Source: MPNO01 sp965205995
Lineage (GTDB): Bacteria; Pseudomonadota; Alphaproteobacteria; MPNO01
Direction of reading: 5' to 3'
DNA: 64,000 nt
Assembly (NCBI GenBank): GCA_965205995.1
Contig: OZ242200.1
Span: 2,170,001 to 2,234,000 of the forward strand
The first letter of the stretch is position 1, and every line of letters begins with the position of its first letter. Positions 51,214 to 59,556 of the stretch are shown piece by piece. The position numbers and the translations under genes are program-made. The notes beneath the pieces were generated by a model. That model was not told the DNA's origin. It was given only the letters and a program-made list of their open reading frames with translations, and made no database searches.

Positions 51214-51972
51214 TCAGTGCTCGGTCATCAGCCGGCCGAAGCCCGGTTTCCGGTCCTCGATGCCGTTCTGGCGCAAAGCATACCAGTAGGTCGCCGTCAT
51301 TACCGCGATGACCGGCTTCCTGAGCCAGCGTTCGGCCTCGGCGGCGACATGGGCCATCGGCAGGTTGGCGCCGAACTGGACGATGGCGTCGATATCCGGC
51401 CCGTCCACCTTGCGCACCGCCTCGCGCAGCTCGTCTTCCGCGATGTGGGCGATGTTGACCGGTGAGTCGCAGGCGAGGCACTCGGTGCGCACGAGCTCGA
51501 ACCCGGTCTCCTCGGCGAAGGCCTCGAGATGGCCGATGGCGACCGGATAATAGGGGCAGACGATGGCGATCCGCTCGATGCCGTCGCCGAAGGCGCGCAG
51601 CGCCGCCGGCAACGCGTCCGCCGCCTGGGTGACGCCGATATCGCAGCCGGCGCGGGTCTTGATGCGTTGCTCGATCTTGCGCGCGGGCTCCAGCCCGCCG
51701 CCCCAGATGCTTTCGGCCGAAATGCCGAGGATCAGATGGTCGGGGCGGCAGGTCATTATCCGGTCGATCGATTCCTCGAGCGCGACGTCGATGCGCCGGA
51801 TCAGCTCGTCGAAATCCTCGTTCGATCTGACCGGGTCGTCGGGGATATGCATGCGCGAGACATGGTTGGTCACCCCCTTGGGCGCCATCGCGTCGTAATG
51901 CGGCTGCACGATGGTGTTGGTCGAGGGGGTGACCACACCGAACTTCATCCGCCAGCCCCAGGCATCGACCAT
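51214..51972 (-). CDS. Asp/Glu racemase superfamily protein, maleate isomerase/arylmalonate decarboxylase-like
   Basis: The 252-residue protein resembles maleate cis-trans isomerases: FGVVTPSTNTIVQPHYDAMAP, ILGISAESIWGG and the end AVMTATYWYALRQNGIEDR. The superfamily uses two cysteines; at the first position I read ILGISAES and at the second VQFGANLPM, so neither Cys is where I expect it. Catalysis may differ. It lies between the Rieske oxygenase and the CoA ligase genes. Confidence 0.75.
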   Translation of the reverse strand: MVDAWGWRMKFGVVTPSTNTIVQPHYDAMAPKGVTNHVSRMHIPDDPVRSNEDFDELIRRIDVALEESIDRIMTCRPDHLILGISAESIWGGGLEPARKIEQRIKTRAGCDIGVTQAADALPAALRAFGDGIERIAIVCPYYPVAIGHLEAFAEETGFELVRTECLACDSPVNIAHIAEDELREAVRKVDGPDIDAIVQFGANLPMAHVAAEAERWLRKPVIAVMTATYWYALRQNGIEDRKPGFGRLMTEH

Positions 51973-51984
51973 GTCGTTTCTCCT

Positions 51985-53580
51985 CTAGGCGCCGCGCAGC
52001 CGGAAGCGCTGGATCTTGCCGGACGCGGTCTTCGGCAGCTCGTCGACGAACTCGATCCAGCGCGGATATTTGAACGGCGCGAGCCGGTCGCGGACGAAGG
52101 CGACGAGCTCGGCCTCCAGCCCCGGGCCGGCGCCGCCGGGCTCCTTGAGCGCGACGAACGCCTTGGGCTTGGTCAGCCCGTTCTCGTCCGCGGCGCCGAC
52201 GACGGCGGCCTCCAGCACGCCGGGATGCGCGGCGAGCGCGGATTCGACCTCGAACGGCGCCACCCAGATGCCGCCGACCTTCAGCATGTCGTCGTCGCGC
52301 CCGCAGAAATAGTAGTAGCCGTCGCCGTCGCGGTAGCAGGTATCGCCGGTGTGGAACCATCCTCCGTCGCGCATGCCGCGCGCAGTCCGCTCGGGCTTGT
52401 TCCAGTAATAGGCGGCGACGCTTTCGCCCCTGATGACGAGCTCGCCGGGTTCGCCGTCGGGCAGGTCCTCGCCGGTCTCGCCGACGATCCGCCCCTCATA
52501 GCCCGGGACGATGGTTCCGAGCGAGCCCGCCCTGGCCGCCGCCGGCCGGTTGGCGGTGTAGAAATGGAGCGCCTCGCTGGAGCCGATCGATTCGACGATC
52601 TCGACCCCGGAGCGGGCTTTCCAGTCCTCGAACACCGAGGCGGGCAGCGCCTCGCCGCCCGATGCCGCCCAGCGCAGGCTCGACAGATCGGCCGCATGCC
52701 CCGCCTCCATCGCCGCGAGCTGCATCGCATAGAGCGTCGGCACCCCGAAATAGACGCTCGGGCGGAACTCGGCGATCGCCTCGAGCGTGTTCTCCGCCGT
52801 CGGCCGGCCTGCGAGATAGACCGCCGTCGCCCCGGTCCAGAACGGGAAGGAGACCGAGTTGCCGAGCCCGTAGGCGAAGAACATCTTGGGCGGCGAGAAC
52901 AGGATGTCGTCCGCCGTAATCCCGGCCACCGCCTCGGCATAGAGGACGGAGGTGTAGACCTGGTCCTTGTGCTGATGGACCGACGCCTTGGGATCCCCGG
53001 TCGAGCCGGAGGAATAGAGCCAGAAGCAGTCGGTGCCGGGCGTCGTCGGCTCGGGCGCGCACCAGGGATCGGCAGCGGCGAGCAGCGCTTGGTGCGAGAG
53101 CCAGCCCGGCGCCTCTTCATCGACGCAGATGCGGTGGCGCACCGCCGCCCCCGCCTCGGCCAGCGCCGGCTCGACCTCGCCGAACATGTCGGCATGGGCG
53201 AGCACCGCGGAGGCGCCCGAATCCTTCAGCATGTAGGCGTAGTCCGCCGCCCGCAGGAAGTAGTTGACCGGGATCGCCACCGCGCCGATGCGCGCCGCGC
53301 CGAGGAAGCCGTCATGGAAGCCCGGCCCGTCCTTGCAGAACAGCATCACCCGGTCGCCGCGCCCGATGCCGAGCGCCTTGAAGGCGTTGGCGGTGCGGTT
53401 CACCCGATCGGCGATCGCGGCGATCGTCCACGAGGCGCCGCGCGTGACCAAAAGCGGCTTGTCGCCCCTACCCTCCTCCAGGTGGCGGTCGAGAAACGCG
53501 ACCGTGACGTTGAAGGTCCCGGCGAATTCGACGCTTCGCGGCGTGCTGGATTCGTCGACGACGACGCTGTGATCGCGCAT
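51985..53580 (-). CDS. Benzoate-CoA ligase family protein
   Basis: The 531-residue ligase follows BadA/HbaA-type benzoate-CoA ligases: FNVTVAFLDRHLEEGRGDKPL, the phosphate loop YSSGSTGDPKASVH, VMFSPPKMFFAYGLGNS-like block (ILFSPPKMFFAYGLGNSVSF), GGEALPASVFEDW and the catalytic Lys in PKTASGKIQRFRLR. It activates an aromatic acid to its CoA thioester. It starts the leftward operon that includes a Rieske oxygenase. Confidence 0.9.
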   Translation of the reverse strand: MRDHSVVVDESSTPRSVEFAGTFNVTVAFLDRHLEEGRGDKPLLVTRGASWTIAAIADRVNRTANAFKALGIGRGDRVMLFCKDGPGFHDGFLGAARIGAVAIPVNYFLRAADYAYMLKDSGASAVLAHADMFGEVEPALAEAGAAVRHRICVDEEAPGWLSHQALLAAADPWCAPEPTTPGTDCFWLYSSGSTGDPKASVHQHKDQVYTSVLYAEAVAGITADDILFSPPKMFFAYGLGNSVSFPFWTGATAVYLAGRPTAENTLEAIAEFRPSVYFGVPTLYAMQLAAMEAGHAADLSSLRWAASGGEALPASVFEDWKARSGVEIVESIGSSEALHFYTANRPAAARAGSLGTIVPGYEGRIVGETGEDLPDGEPGELVIRGESVAAYYWNKPERTARGMRDGGWFHTGDTCYRDGDGYYYFCGRDDDMLKVGGIWVAPFEVESALAAHPGVLEAAVVGAADENGLTKPKAFVALKEPGGAGPGLEAELVAFVRDRLAPFKYPRWIEFVDELPKTASGKIQRFRLRGA

Positions 53581-53681
53581 GCCTCACTCCCGGCGGAGAT
53601 CATAGTGAGGCCGGGCGAGACCCGGCAAGCGGGACCCTCTCCATTCGTCATGGCCGGAGTTGGGGGAACGGGGCCGGATCG

Positions 53682-54758
53682 TCATTCGGCCGCGGCGCGG
53701 CGGTGGCTCCCCTCGAAGGCCGGCGCGACCTCCTCGATGAACTTTTGCATCTGTTCCTTGACCATCGCGTGCGGCTTGCGCCCGACATTGAAGTAGAGGA
53801 TGACCTCGTCGATGCCGTCGGACTCGACCCGCTTCAGCGTTTCCGTGACGGCATCCGCGTTGCCGATCAGGATCGACTTGTCGGACAGCGTCTCCTTGGT
53901 CATGCCGCGCAGGATCTCGTTGATCTTCATGAAGTAGTGCATGGTCGGCGGCATCTTGGACGGATCGTCGGGGAAGGCCCTGAGCACGCAGTGGCGGAAA
54001 TAATCCATCATCGCCTGGCGGCCGAAATCCTCCTCCTCCGGGGTATCGGCGAGGTGGATGAAATAGCTGCACTTGGCGCGGCCCGGCTGATTGCCCTCGT
54101 TCAGGCAGGCCTCGCGGTACTGCGCCACCGCCGGGCCGAGCCCGCCGAAGATCATCGAGGCCGCGAACGGCGCGTAGACGATGTTGAGCCCGCGCTTCGC
54201 CGCCATCGCCATGCTGGTGCCGGAGAAGCAGGCGATATAGACCGGGATCGGCTGCTGCACCGGCTTCGGCGTGATCGCCATGTCCCGGATGTCGTAACAG
54301 GCGCCCTTGTGCGACCACATCCCGGGTTCGGTCCACGCCTTGAGGACGATTTCGATCCCCTCCTCGAAGATCTCCTTCGATTGCATGAAATCGGCGCCGA
54401 AGGGCTCGTACTCGGCCCGGTCGTAGCCGCGCCCGGTGGCGTAATCGACCCGCCCGCCGCTGATCAGGTCGAGCGTCGCCCAGCACTCGGCGACGTGGAT
54501 CGGGTGATGCAGCGGCAGCACGTTGACCGCGGGCGCCAGACGGATCCGCTCGGTTTCCGGGACGATGCTCGCCAGCACCAGGTCGGGGCGCGAGTTGACC
54601 CCCAGCCGGTCGAAGTGATGCTCGCCGATCCAGGCCGAGTGAAAGCCCAGCCGGTCGGCGAGGATCGCCTGCTCGCGGATCTCCAGCACGAAGTCGCCCG
54701 CGCTGCGCGGGTTGTCGGGATAGTGATTGTCGGACAGGGTGAAATAGCCGAATTCCAT
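53682..54758 (-). CDS. LLM class flavin-dependent oxidoreductase
   Basis: The 358-residue luciferase-like protein has MEFGYFTLSDNHYPDN, SAWIGEHHFDRLGVNSRPDLV, LPLHHPIHVAECWATLDLISGGRVDYATGRGYDRAEYEPFG (shortened: LPLHHPIHVAECWATLDL) and a Gly-rich end. It needs reduced flavin from a partner reductase. The start at 54758 is chosen for the clean family N-terminus; a longer frame reads into repeats. It is 101 bp upstream of the CoA ligase and probably in the same operon. Confidence 0.88.
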   Translation of the reverse strand: MEFGYFTLSDNHYPDNPRSAGDFVLEIREQAILADRLGFHSAWIGEHHFDRLGVNSRPDLVLASIVPETERIRLAPAVNVLPLHHPIHVAECWATLDLISGGRVDYATGRGYDRAEYEPFGADFMQSKEIFEEGIEIVLKAWTEPGMWSHKGACYDIRDMAITPKPVQQPIPVYIACFSGTSMAMAAKRGLNIVYAPFAASMIFGGLGPAVAQYREACLNEGNQPGRAKCSYFIHLADTPEEEDFGRQAMMDYFRHCVLRAFPDDPSKMPPTMHYFMKINEILRGMTKETLSDKSILIGNADAVTETLKRVESDGIDEVILYFNVGRKPHAMVKEQMQKFIEEVAPAFEGSHRRAAAE

Positions 54759-54923
54759 AACGCCTCGCTCCCGGGCCGGGCTGGTACCGGTCGATTGGTA
54801 TATGCAAATCGGGAGAGCCGCAACGAAGCGCGCCCATCCGGGAAATACCGGGCAGCGGACGAAACGGGCCGGACGGCTTGCACCGCTTGCGGTCCGATCC
54901 GACGGCCGCATGTCGCCTGAGCA

Positions 54924-54967
54924 ACCGGATAGATGGGTGACACTACAGACCGGATAGATGGGTAACA
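54924..54967 (+). repeat. Short direct repeat, possibly an insertion-sequence end
   Basis: ACCGGATAGATGGGTGACA at 54924-54942 and ACCGGATAGATGGGTAACA at 54949-54967 are 25 bp apart. Similar sequences occur at the ends of some IS elements. No transposase is present. It begins a run of repeats in the 463-bp gene-free stretch 54759-55221. Confidence 0.5.
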
Positions 54968-54972
54968 GTGTT

Positions 54973-55057
54973 CCCGGTTTGGTTGGCTGGATCGGGTGCA
55001 AGGCGTTGGCACAGGCGGGTTACCGGCGCATCGGCCGAGCCGGGACGCGGATTGCGG
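54973..55057 (-). repeat. Family B repeat, diverged and inverted partial copy
   Basis: The inverse complement matches the middle part of the family B units at 46823 and 55617 (for example TGCAAGGCGTTGGCACAGGC and ACGCGGATTGCGG), with more differences than between those two. It lies just before a family A hairpin, the mirror of the usual order. Confidence 0.75.
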
Positions 55058-55105
55058 CGCGCCCGGCTCCCGTCCTCGTCCCCCGCTGTCGCCCCTGGCT
55101 CCCCG

Positions 55106-55196
55106 TTGTCACCCCGGACTTGTTCCGGGGTCCAGTGCGAGCGCTCCGACGCCTGACCGCAACCCTCTGGACCCCGGAACAAGTCCGGGGTGACAA
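55106..55196. repeat. Perfect 30-bp inverted repeat, family A
   Basis: Left arm 55106-55135 (TTGTCACCCCGGACTTGTTC...TCCAG) is exactly complementary to 55167-55196 with a 31-bp loop. It lies just upstream of the GIY-YIG gene and could affect its transcript, but its recurrence points to a mobile repeat. Confidence 0.9.
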
Positions 55197-55221
55197 TGGA
55201 GGCGGTGCGGAAAGCGGTGCG

Positions 55222-55509
55222 ATGACCTACTGGGTCTACATCCTCGCCAGCAAGCGCAATGGTACGCTTTATGTCGGCGTCACCAACGACATCGCCCGGC
55301 GGGTCGCGCAGCACAGGGCCGGCACGGGCGCGTCCTTCACCCGCAAGTACGGGGTGACGCGGCTGGTGCACGTGCAACCGTTCGAGGATATCTCGTACGC
55401 CATCGGGCAGGAGAAGCGGTTGAAGAAATGGCCGCGCGCCTGGAAGCTCAGGATCATCGAACGCGACAATCCCGGCTGGCGCGACCTGTACGACGACATC
55501 ACCGCCTAG
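55222..55509 (+). CDS. GIY-YIG domain protein
   Basis: The 95-residue protein is a single GIY-YIG domain: WVYILASKRNGTLYVGVTNDIARRVAQHR, where Tyr-Val-Tyr and Tyr-Val-Gly replace the classic motif letters, then the Arg/His and Glu in DISYAIGQEKRLKKW. It resembles short stand-alone UPF0213/YhbQ-like nucleases. It is flanked on both sides by family A/B repeats, which is suggestive but not evidence of a link. Confidence 0.87.
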   Translation: MTYWVYILASKRNGTLYVGVTNDIARRVAQHRAGTGASFTRKYGVTRLVHVQPFEDISYAIGQEKRLKKWPRAWKLRIIERDNPGWRDLYDDITA

Positions 55510-55534
55510 AGCCCCGCCCGGTCAACCGCCCTTC

Positions 55535-55624
55535 TTGTCACCCCGGACTTGTTCCGGGGTCCAGGGCCACGTGCTCGGGCGCCGAACGGTTGCTCTGGAC
55601 CCCGGAACAAGTCCGGGGTGACAA
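55535..55624. repeat. Perfect 30-bp inverted repeat, family A
   Basis: Left arm 55535-55564 is exactly complementary to right arm 55595-55624, with a 30-bp loop. It starts the second composite element (55535-55768). The 401-bp stretch 55510-55910 has no gene beyond this composite. Confidence 0.9.
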
Positions 55625-55768
55625 GGGGGGAACAAGGAAGGCAGGTGAGAGCGTGCCGCAATCCGTGTCCCGATCCGGCGGATGCGCCGGTAATCCGCCT
55701 GTACCAACGCCTTGCACCCGGTCCAGCCCATCCAAACCGGACAGCAGTGGAACAAGTCCGGCCATGAC
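55617..55768 (+). repeat. Dispersed 150-bp repeat, family B, copy 2
   Basis: Nearly identical to 46823-46973 (about four differences in 150 bp by eye, such as GGCGGATGCG for GGCGAACGCG). It ends with AACAAGTCCGGCCATGAC, inverted relative to the family A left end. Confidence 0.88.
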
Positions 55769-55910
55769 GCGGGGGGGTCATGACGTGGTTGGACCCGAAC
55801 TTCCGAAATAAGACGCTCGCCTCGGCCTGGCAGGTGACTAACCCGGCCGCGCGGCGTTGACGGACCCGCGCGCGCCGTGAATCATGCCGCATCGCCACGG
55901 GGAGCCAGCA

Positions 55911-58250
55911 ATGAGCGACACCGGAATCGGGGCCAGCGTGCTGCGCAAGGAAGACCGGCGCTTCCTCGCCGGGCGGGGCAACTATGTCGCCGACATCGCC
56001 GCGGCCAACGAAATGGCGCTGGCCTTCGTCAGAAGCCCGGTGGCGCATGGCCGCATCCGTTCCATCGTCAAGCCCGACGGCGCCGAAAACCGGGTGTTCA
56101 CGGTCGCCGACCTCGACGGCGTCGAGCCGATGCGCGCGCCGTCGAAGCTCCCCGGATACAAGCCGTCCGACTACCCGGCGCTGGCGACGGCCAAGGTGCG
56201 TTTCGTCGGTGAGCCGGTCGCGGCCTGTGTCGGCCGGACGCGGGCCGAGGCCGAGGATCTCGCGCAGACGGTGGAGGTCGATTACGAGGAGCTCCGCCCC
56301 GCGGTCGACATGCTGGAGGCGCGCAAGCCGGGGGCGCCGCTGGTGCATGAGGCGTGGGGCGACAACATCGCCCTGGCGACCCGCGTCGACGGCGACATGG
56401 AGGCGGTCAAGGCGCGCGCGGCGCATTCGGTGACCCGCGAGTTCCGCATGAGCCGCCAGGCGATGGTCCCGATGGAGGGGCGCGCGGTGCTGGCCGAGTG
56501 GGATTCGCGGATGGACCAGCTGATCGTCCACACCGCGACCCAGGTGCCGCATCTGATCCGCGCCGGTCTCGCCATCTTCCTCGGGCTGGAGCAGCGCCAG
56601 GTCCGGGTCATCGCCCCCGATGTCGGCGGCGGGTTCGGGCTCAAGACCTATGTCCAGCCGGAGGAGCTCGTCGCCTGCTGGTACGCGATGAAGTACAACC
56701 GCCCGGCGCGCTGGATCTCGGACCGGCGCGAGCATCTGATCGCCGACGCCAATTGCCGCGAGCATCATTACATCGTCACCGCGCATGCCGATTCCGACGG
56801 CAGGATCCTCGGCCTCGAGGGCGCGGTGACGGTCGATGCCGGGGCCTATTCGATCTACCCCTTCACCAACTGCCTCGAAGCGGCGATGGCCGGCGGCAAC
56901 CTGCCCGGCCCCTATGCGATCGAGGCCTATGGCGTCGAGACCTGGACGGTGGTCACCAACAAGCCGCCGCTGGTTCCCTATCGCGGCGTGGCGCGTCCCG
57001 GCGTCGCCTTCGCGATGGAGATGCTGGTCGATGCGGTGGCGCGCGCGGTCGGGCGCGAGCCGCACGAGGTCCGGATGATCAACATGGTCCCCGCCTCGGC
57101 AATGCCCTACACCAATATCGCCAAGAAGACTTTCGATTCGGGCGATCATCCCGGGGCCGTCGCCAAGGCCGCGCAGATGATCGACGTCGCCGCGGTGCGC
57201 GGGCGCCAGGCCCGGGGCGAGCCGGATGGCAGGCTGATCGGACTCGGCTTCGGCAGCTATGTCGAGCAGGCCGCGCACGGGACCTCGGTGTTCGCGGGCT
57301 GGGGCTTGCAGATGGTGCCGGGCTACGAGCAGGCCGGCGTCAAGCTGACGCCGGATGGCGGGCTCGAGCTCAGGGTCGGCGTGCAGTCGCACGGCCAGGG
57401 GATGGAGACCACCCTCGCCCAGATCGCCAGCGAGGTCCTGGGGATCGATCCCGAGCGGGTCGCGGTGATCCACGGCGATACCGGCCTCACGCCCTATTCG
57501 ACCGGCACCTACGCCTCGCGCAGCATCGTCATGGCGGGCGGCGCGGTGTCGCGCGGCTGCAAGGTCCTGGTGGAGCGGATGAAGACGATCGGCGGCCACC
57601 TGCTGCAATGCGGGCCCGATGAGATCCGGATCGCCGACGGGCGGGTGATGGGGCCCGCCGGCGACCTCCCGTTCTCCGAGATCGGCCGGGTCTGGTACAT
57701 GAACCCGGAAGAGCTGCCGGCCGGTGTCGATACCGACGGCGTCGAGGCCGTGGTCGGCTACCGCCCGGAACCGGATCACGGCACGTTTTCCTACTCGACC
57801 CATGCCGCGGTGATCGCGCTCGACCCGGATACCGGCGCGGTGGAGGTGCTCGACTACGTCGTGGTCGAGGATTGCGGCACCATGGTCAACCCGATGGTGG
57901 TCTCGGGCCAGGTCTATGGCGGCGCGGCGCAGGGCATCGGAACCGCGCTCTACGAGGAATCGCCGTTCGACGATGCGGGCCAGCCGCTGGCTTCGACCTT
58001 CGCCGATTACCACCTGCCGGGCGCGGCCGAAATTCCGTCGTTCCGCCTCGCCCACATGGTCACCCCCTCGCCCCATACCGAGCACGGCATCAAGGGCATG
58101 GGGGAAGGCAGCACCATCCCCACCCCGGCGGTGATCGGAAACGCGGTCAACGACGCACTGCGCCGCTACGGCGCCGAGGTCAACGAAACCCCGATCTCGC
58201 CGCGCCGCATCCTGGCGGCGATCGCGGCGGCCCAAGGAGAGGCGGCATGA
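55911..58250 (+). CDS. Xanthine dehydrogenase family molybdopterin-binding (large) subunit
   Basis: The 779-residue protein has the CoxL/XdhB layout: IGASVLRKEDRRFLAGRGNYV, VGEPVAACVGRTRAEAEDLAQ, DVGGGFGLKTYVQPEE, VPYRGVARPGVAFAMEMLVD and the catalytic Glu in GIKGMGEGSTIPTP. The loop that holds the Cu-binding Cys of CO dehydrogenase lacks Cys here (YRGVARPG), so it is not a form I CO dehydrogenase. It is likely a hydroxylase of an aldehyde or N-heterocycle using Mo-cytosine dinucleotide. Start at 55911 has GGGGAG upstream. Confidence 0.92.
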   Translation: MSDTGIGASVLRKEDRRFLAGRGNYVADIAAANEMALAFVRSPVAHGRIRSIVKPDGAENRVFTVADLDGVEPMRAPSKLPGYKPSDYPALATAKVRFVGEPVAACVGRTRAEAEDLAQTVEVDYEELRPAVDMLEARKPGAPLVHEAWGDNIALATRVDGDMEAVKARAAHSVTREFRMSRQAMVPMEGRAVLAEWDSRMDQLIVHTATQVPHLIRAGLAIFLGLEQRQVRVIAPDVGGGFGLKTYVQPEELVACWYAMKYNRPARWISDRREHLIADANCREHHYIVTAHADSDGRILGLEGAVTVDAGAYSIYPFTNCLEAAMAGGNLPGPYAIEAYGVETWTVVTNKPPLVPYRGVARPGVAFAMEMLVDAVARAVGREPHEVRMINMVPASAMPYTNIAKKTFDSGDHPGAVAKAAQMIDVAAVRGRQARGEPDGRLIGLGFGSYVEQAAHGTSVFAGWGLQMVPGYEQAGVKLTPDGGLELRVGVQSHGQGMETTLAQIASEVLGIDPERVAVIHGDTGLTPYSTGTYASRSIVMAGGAVSRGCKVLVERMKTIGGHLLQCGPDEIRIADGRVMGPAGDLPFSEIGRVWYMNPEELPAGVDTDGVEAVVGYRPEPDHGTFSYSTHAAVIALDPDTGAVEVLDYVVVEDCGTMVNPMVVSGQVYGGAAQGIGTALYEESPFDDAGQPLASTFADYHLPGAAEIPSFRLAHMVTPSPHTEHGIKGMGEGSTIPTPAVIGNAVNDALRRYGAEVNETPISPRRILAAIAAAQGEAA

Positions 58251-59071
58251 AACCGGCCAAGTTCGACTACGCGCGGGCGAGCGACGTCGCCGAGGCGATC
58301 CGCCTGCTCGGCTCGACCGACGGGTTCAACAAGCCGCTGGGCGGCGGGATGTCGCTCGGCCCGATGATGAATCTGCGCCTCGCCCAGCCCGACCTCGTGG
58401 TCGAGCTGCGCAGGCTGGATGCGCTGATGACGGTCGAGGATTCGGGCGACTATCTCGCGGTCGGGGCCGGCATCACCCATTCGACGATCGAGGACGGCAA
58501 GATCCCGGACACCACCAACGGCATGATGCGCTTCGTCGCCGGCCAGATCGCCTATCGCGCGGTGCGCAACCGCGGCACCATCGGCGGCAGCATCGCCCAT
58601 GCCGACCCGGCGGCGGACTGGCCGACGGCGCTCCGCGCGCTCGGTGCCGAGGTCGCGATCGACGGGCCGGACGGCGCCAGGACCGTGCCGCTTTCGGAGT
58701 TCCAGCTCGCCGCCTTCACCGTCGCGCTGGAGCCCGCCGACATCGTCACCGCGCTCCGCATCCCGAAGCTCTCGCCGGGAGCGAAATGGGGCTATTACAA
58801 GATCTGCCGCAAGCCCGGCGAATTCGCGGACTCGATCGGCGCCGTGGTCCACGACGCGGAGCGGGGCCATACCCGCGTCGTCCTCGGCGCCACCGACGGC
58901 GCGCCGCTCGACGTGCCGGCGCTCGCCGATGCCGTCAGGTCCGGCCGGGATGTCGAAATCGACGACGCCAAGGCGGCGCTCGCCGGCCAGGGGGCGGCGT
59001 TCGACGATTACGGCACCCAGATCCACGCCGTCGCGCTCAGCCGCGCGATCAAGGGAGCGTTCGCGTCATGA
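58247..59071 (+). CDS. Xanthine dehydrogenase family FAD-binding (medium) subunit
   Basis: The 274-residue protein shows both FAD motifs of the CoxM family, LGGGMSLGPMMNLRLAQP and NRGTIGGSIAHADPAADWP, and the KICRKPGEFADSIGAVV C-terminal domain. It takes electrons from the iron-sulfur subunit and passes them to an acceptor. It overlaps both neighbours by 4 bp (ATGA), so the three subunits are made together. Confidence 0.93.
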   Translation: MKPAKFDYARASDVAEAIRLLGSTDGFNKPLGGGMSLGPMMNLRLAQPDLVVELRRLDALMTVEDSGDYLAVGAGITHSTIEDGKIPDTTNGMMRFVAGQIAYRAVRNRGTIGGSIAHADPAADWPTALRALGAEVAIDGPDGARTVPLSEFQLAAFTVALEPADIVTALRIPKLSPGAKWGYYKICRKPGEFADSIGAVVHDAERGHTRVVLGATDGAPLDVPALADAVRSGRDVEIDDAKAALAGQGAAFDDYGTQIHAVALSRAIKGAFAS

Positions 59072-59535
59072 CCGAAATCAGCCTCACCATCAACGGCGAG
59101 CCGGTGACGGCGAGCGTCGAGCCCAGAACCAGCCTCGCCGATTTCGTGCGCGACAGCCAGCGCCTGACCGGCACCCATCTGGGCTGCGAGCACGGCGTCT
59201 GCGGCGCCTGCACGGTGGAGATCGACGGCGAGCCGATGCGCTCCTGCATCACCTACGCGGTGAGCTGCGACGGCGCGTCGATCACCACCATCGAGGGGTT
59301 CGACGACGACGAGGCGATGGAGGATCTGCGCCAGGCCTTCACCGAGAACCACGGCCTGCAATGCGGCTATTGCACGCCGGGGATGCTGGTGACCTCGCGC
59401 GACATCGTCAGGCGGCTGCCGGACGCCGACGAGAAGCGGGTGCGGCTGGAGCTCGCGGGCAATCTCTGCCGCTGCACCGGTTATGTGGGGATCGTCCGCG
59501 CCATCCTCGCGGTGCTGGAGAAGCGCCGCGGCTAG
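59068..59535 (+). CDS. Xanthine dehydrogenase family [2Fe-2S] (small) subunit
   Basis: The 155-residue protein has the ferredoxin-type cluster site GCEHGVCGACTVEIDGEPM plus RSC, and the second cluster site CGYCTPGM with CRCTGY. These carry electrons from the molybdenum centre to FAD. It completes the large-medium-small operon. The MoCo maturation genes often found after it are absent; the next gene is on the other strand. Confidence 0.94.
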   Translation: MTEISLTINGEPVTASVEPRTSLADFVRDSQRLTGTHLGCEHGVCGACTVEIDGEPMRSCITYAVSCDGASITTIEGFDDDEAMEDLRQAFTENHGLQCGYCTPGMLVTSRDIVRRLPDADEKRVRLELAGNLCRCTGYVGIVRAILAVLEKRRG

Positions 59536-59556
59536 GGCGTTCGCTGCCCGAAACCC

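Noticed and set aside
55222..55509. GIY-YIG protein as the transposing enzyme of the flanking repeats
   Set aside because: Short stand-alone GIY-YIG proteins are widespread and not known to move such hairpins; adjacency to one composite and one mirrored copy is not enough.
55911..58250. CO dehydrogenase (CoxL form I)
   Set aside because: The Cu-ligand Cys loop is absent; only membership of the wider xanthine dehydrogenase family is supported.
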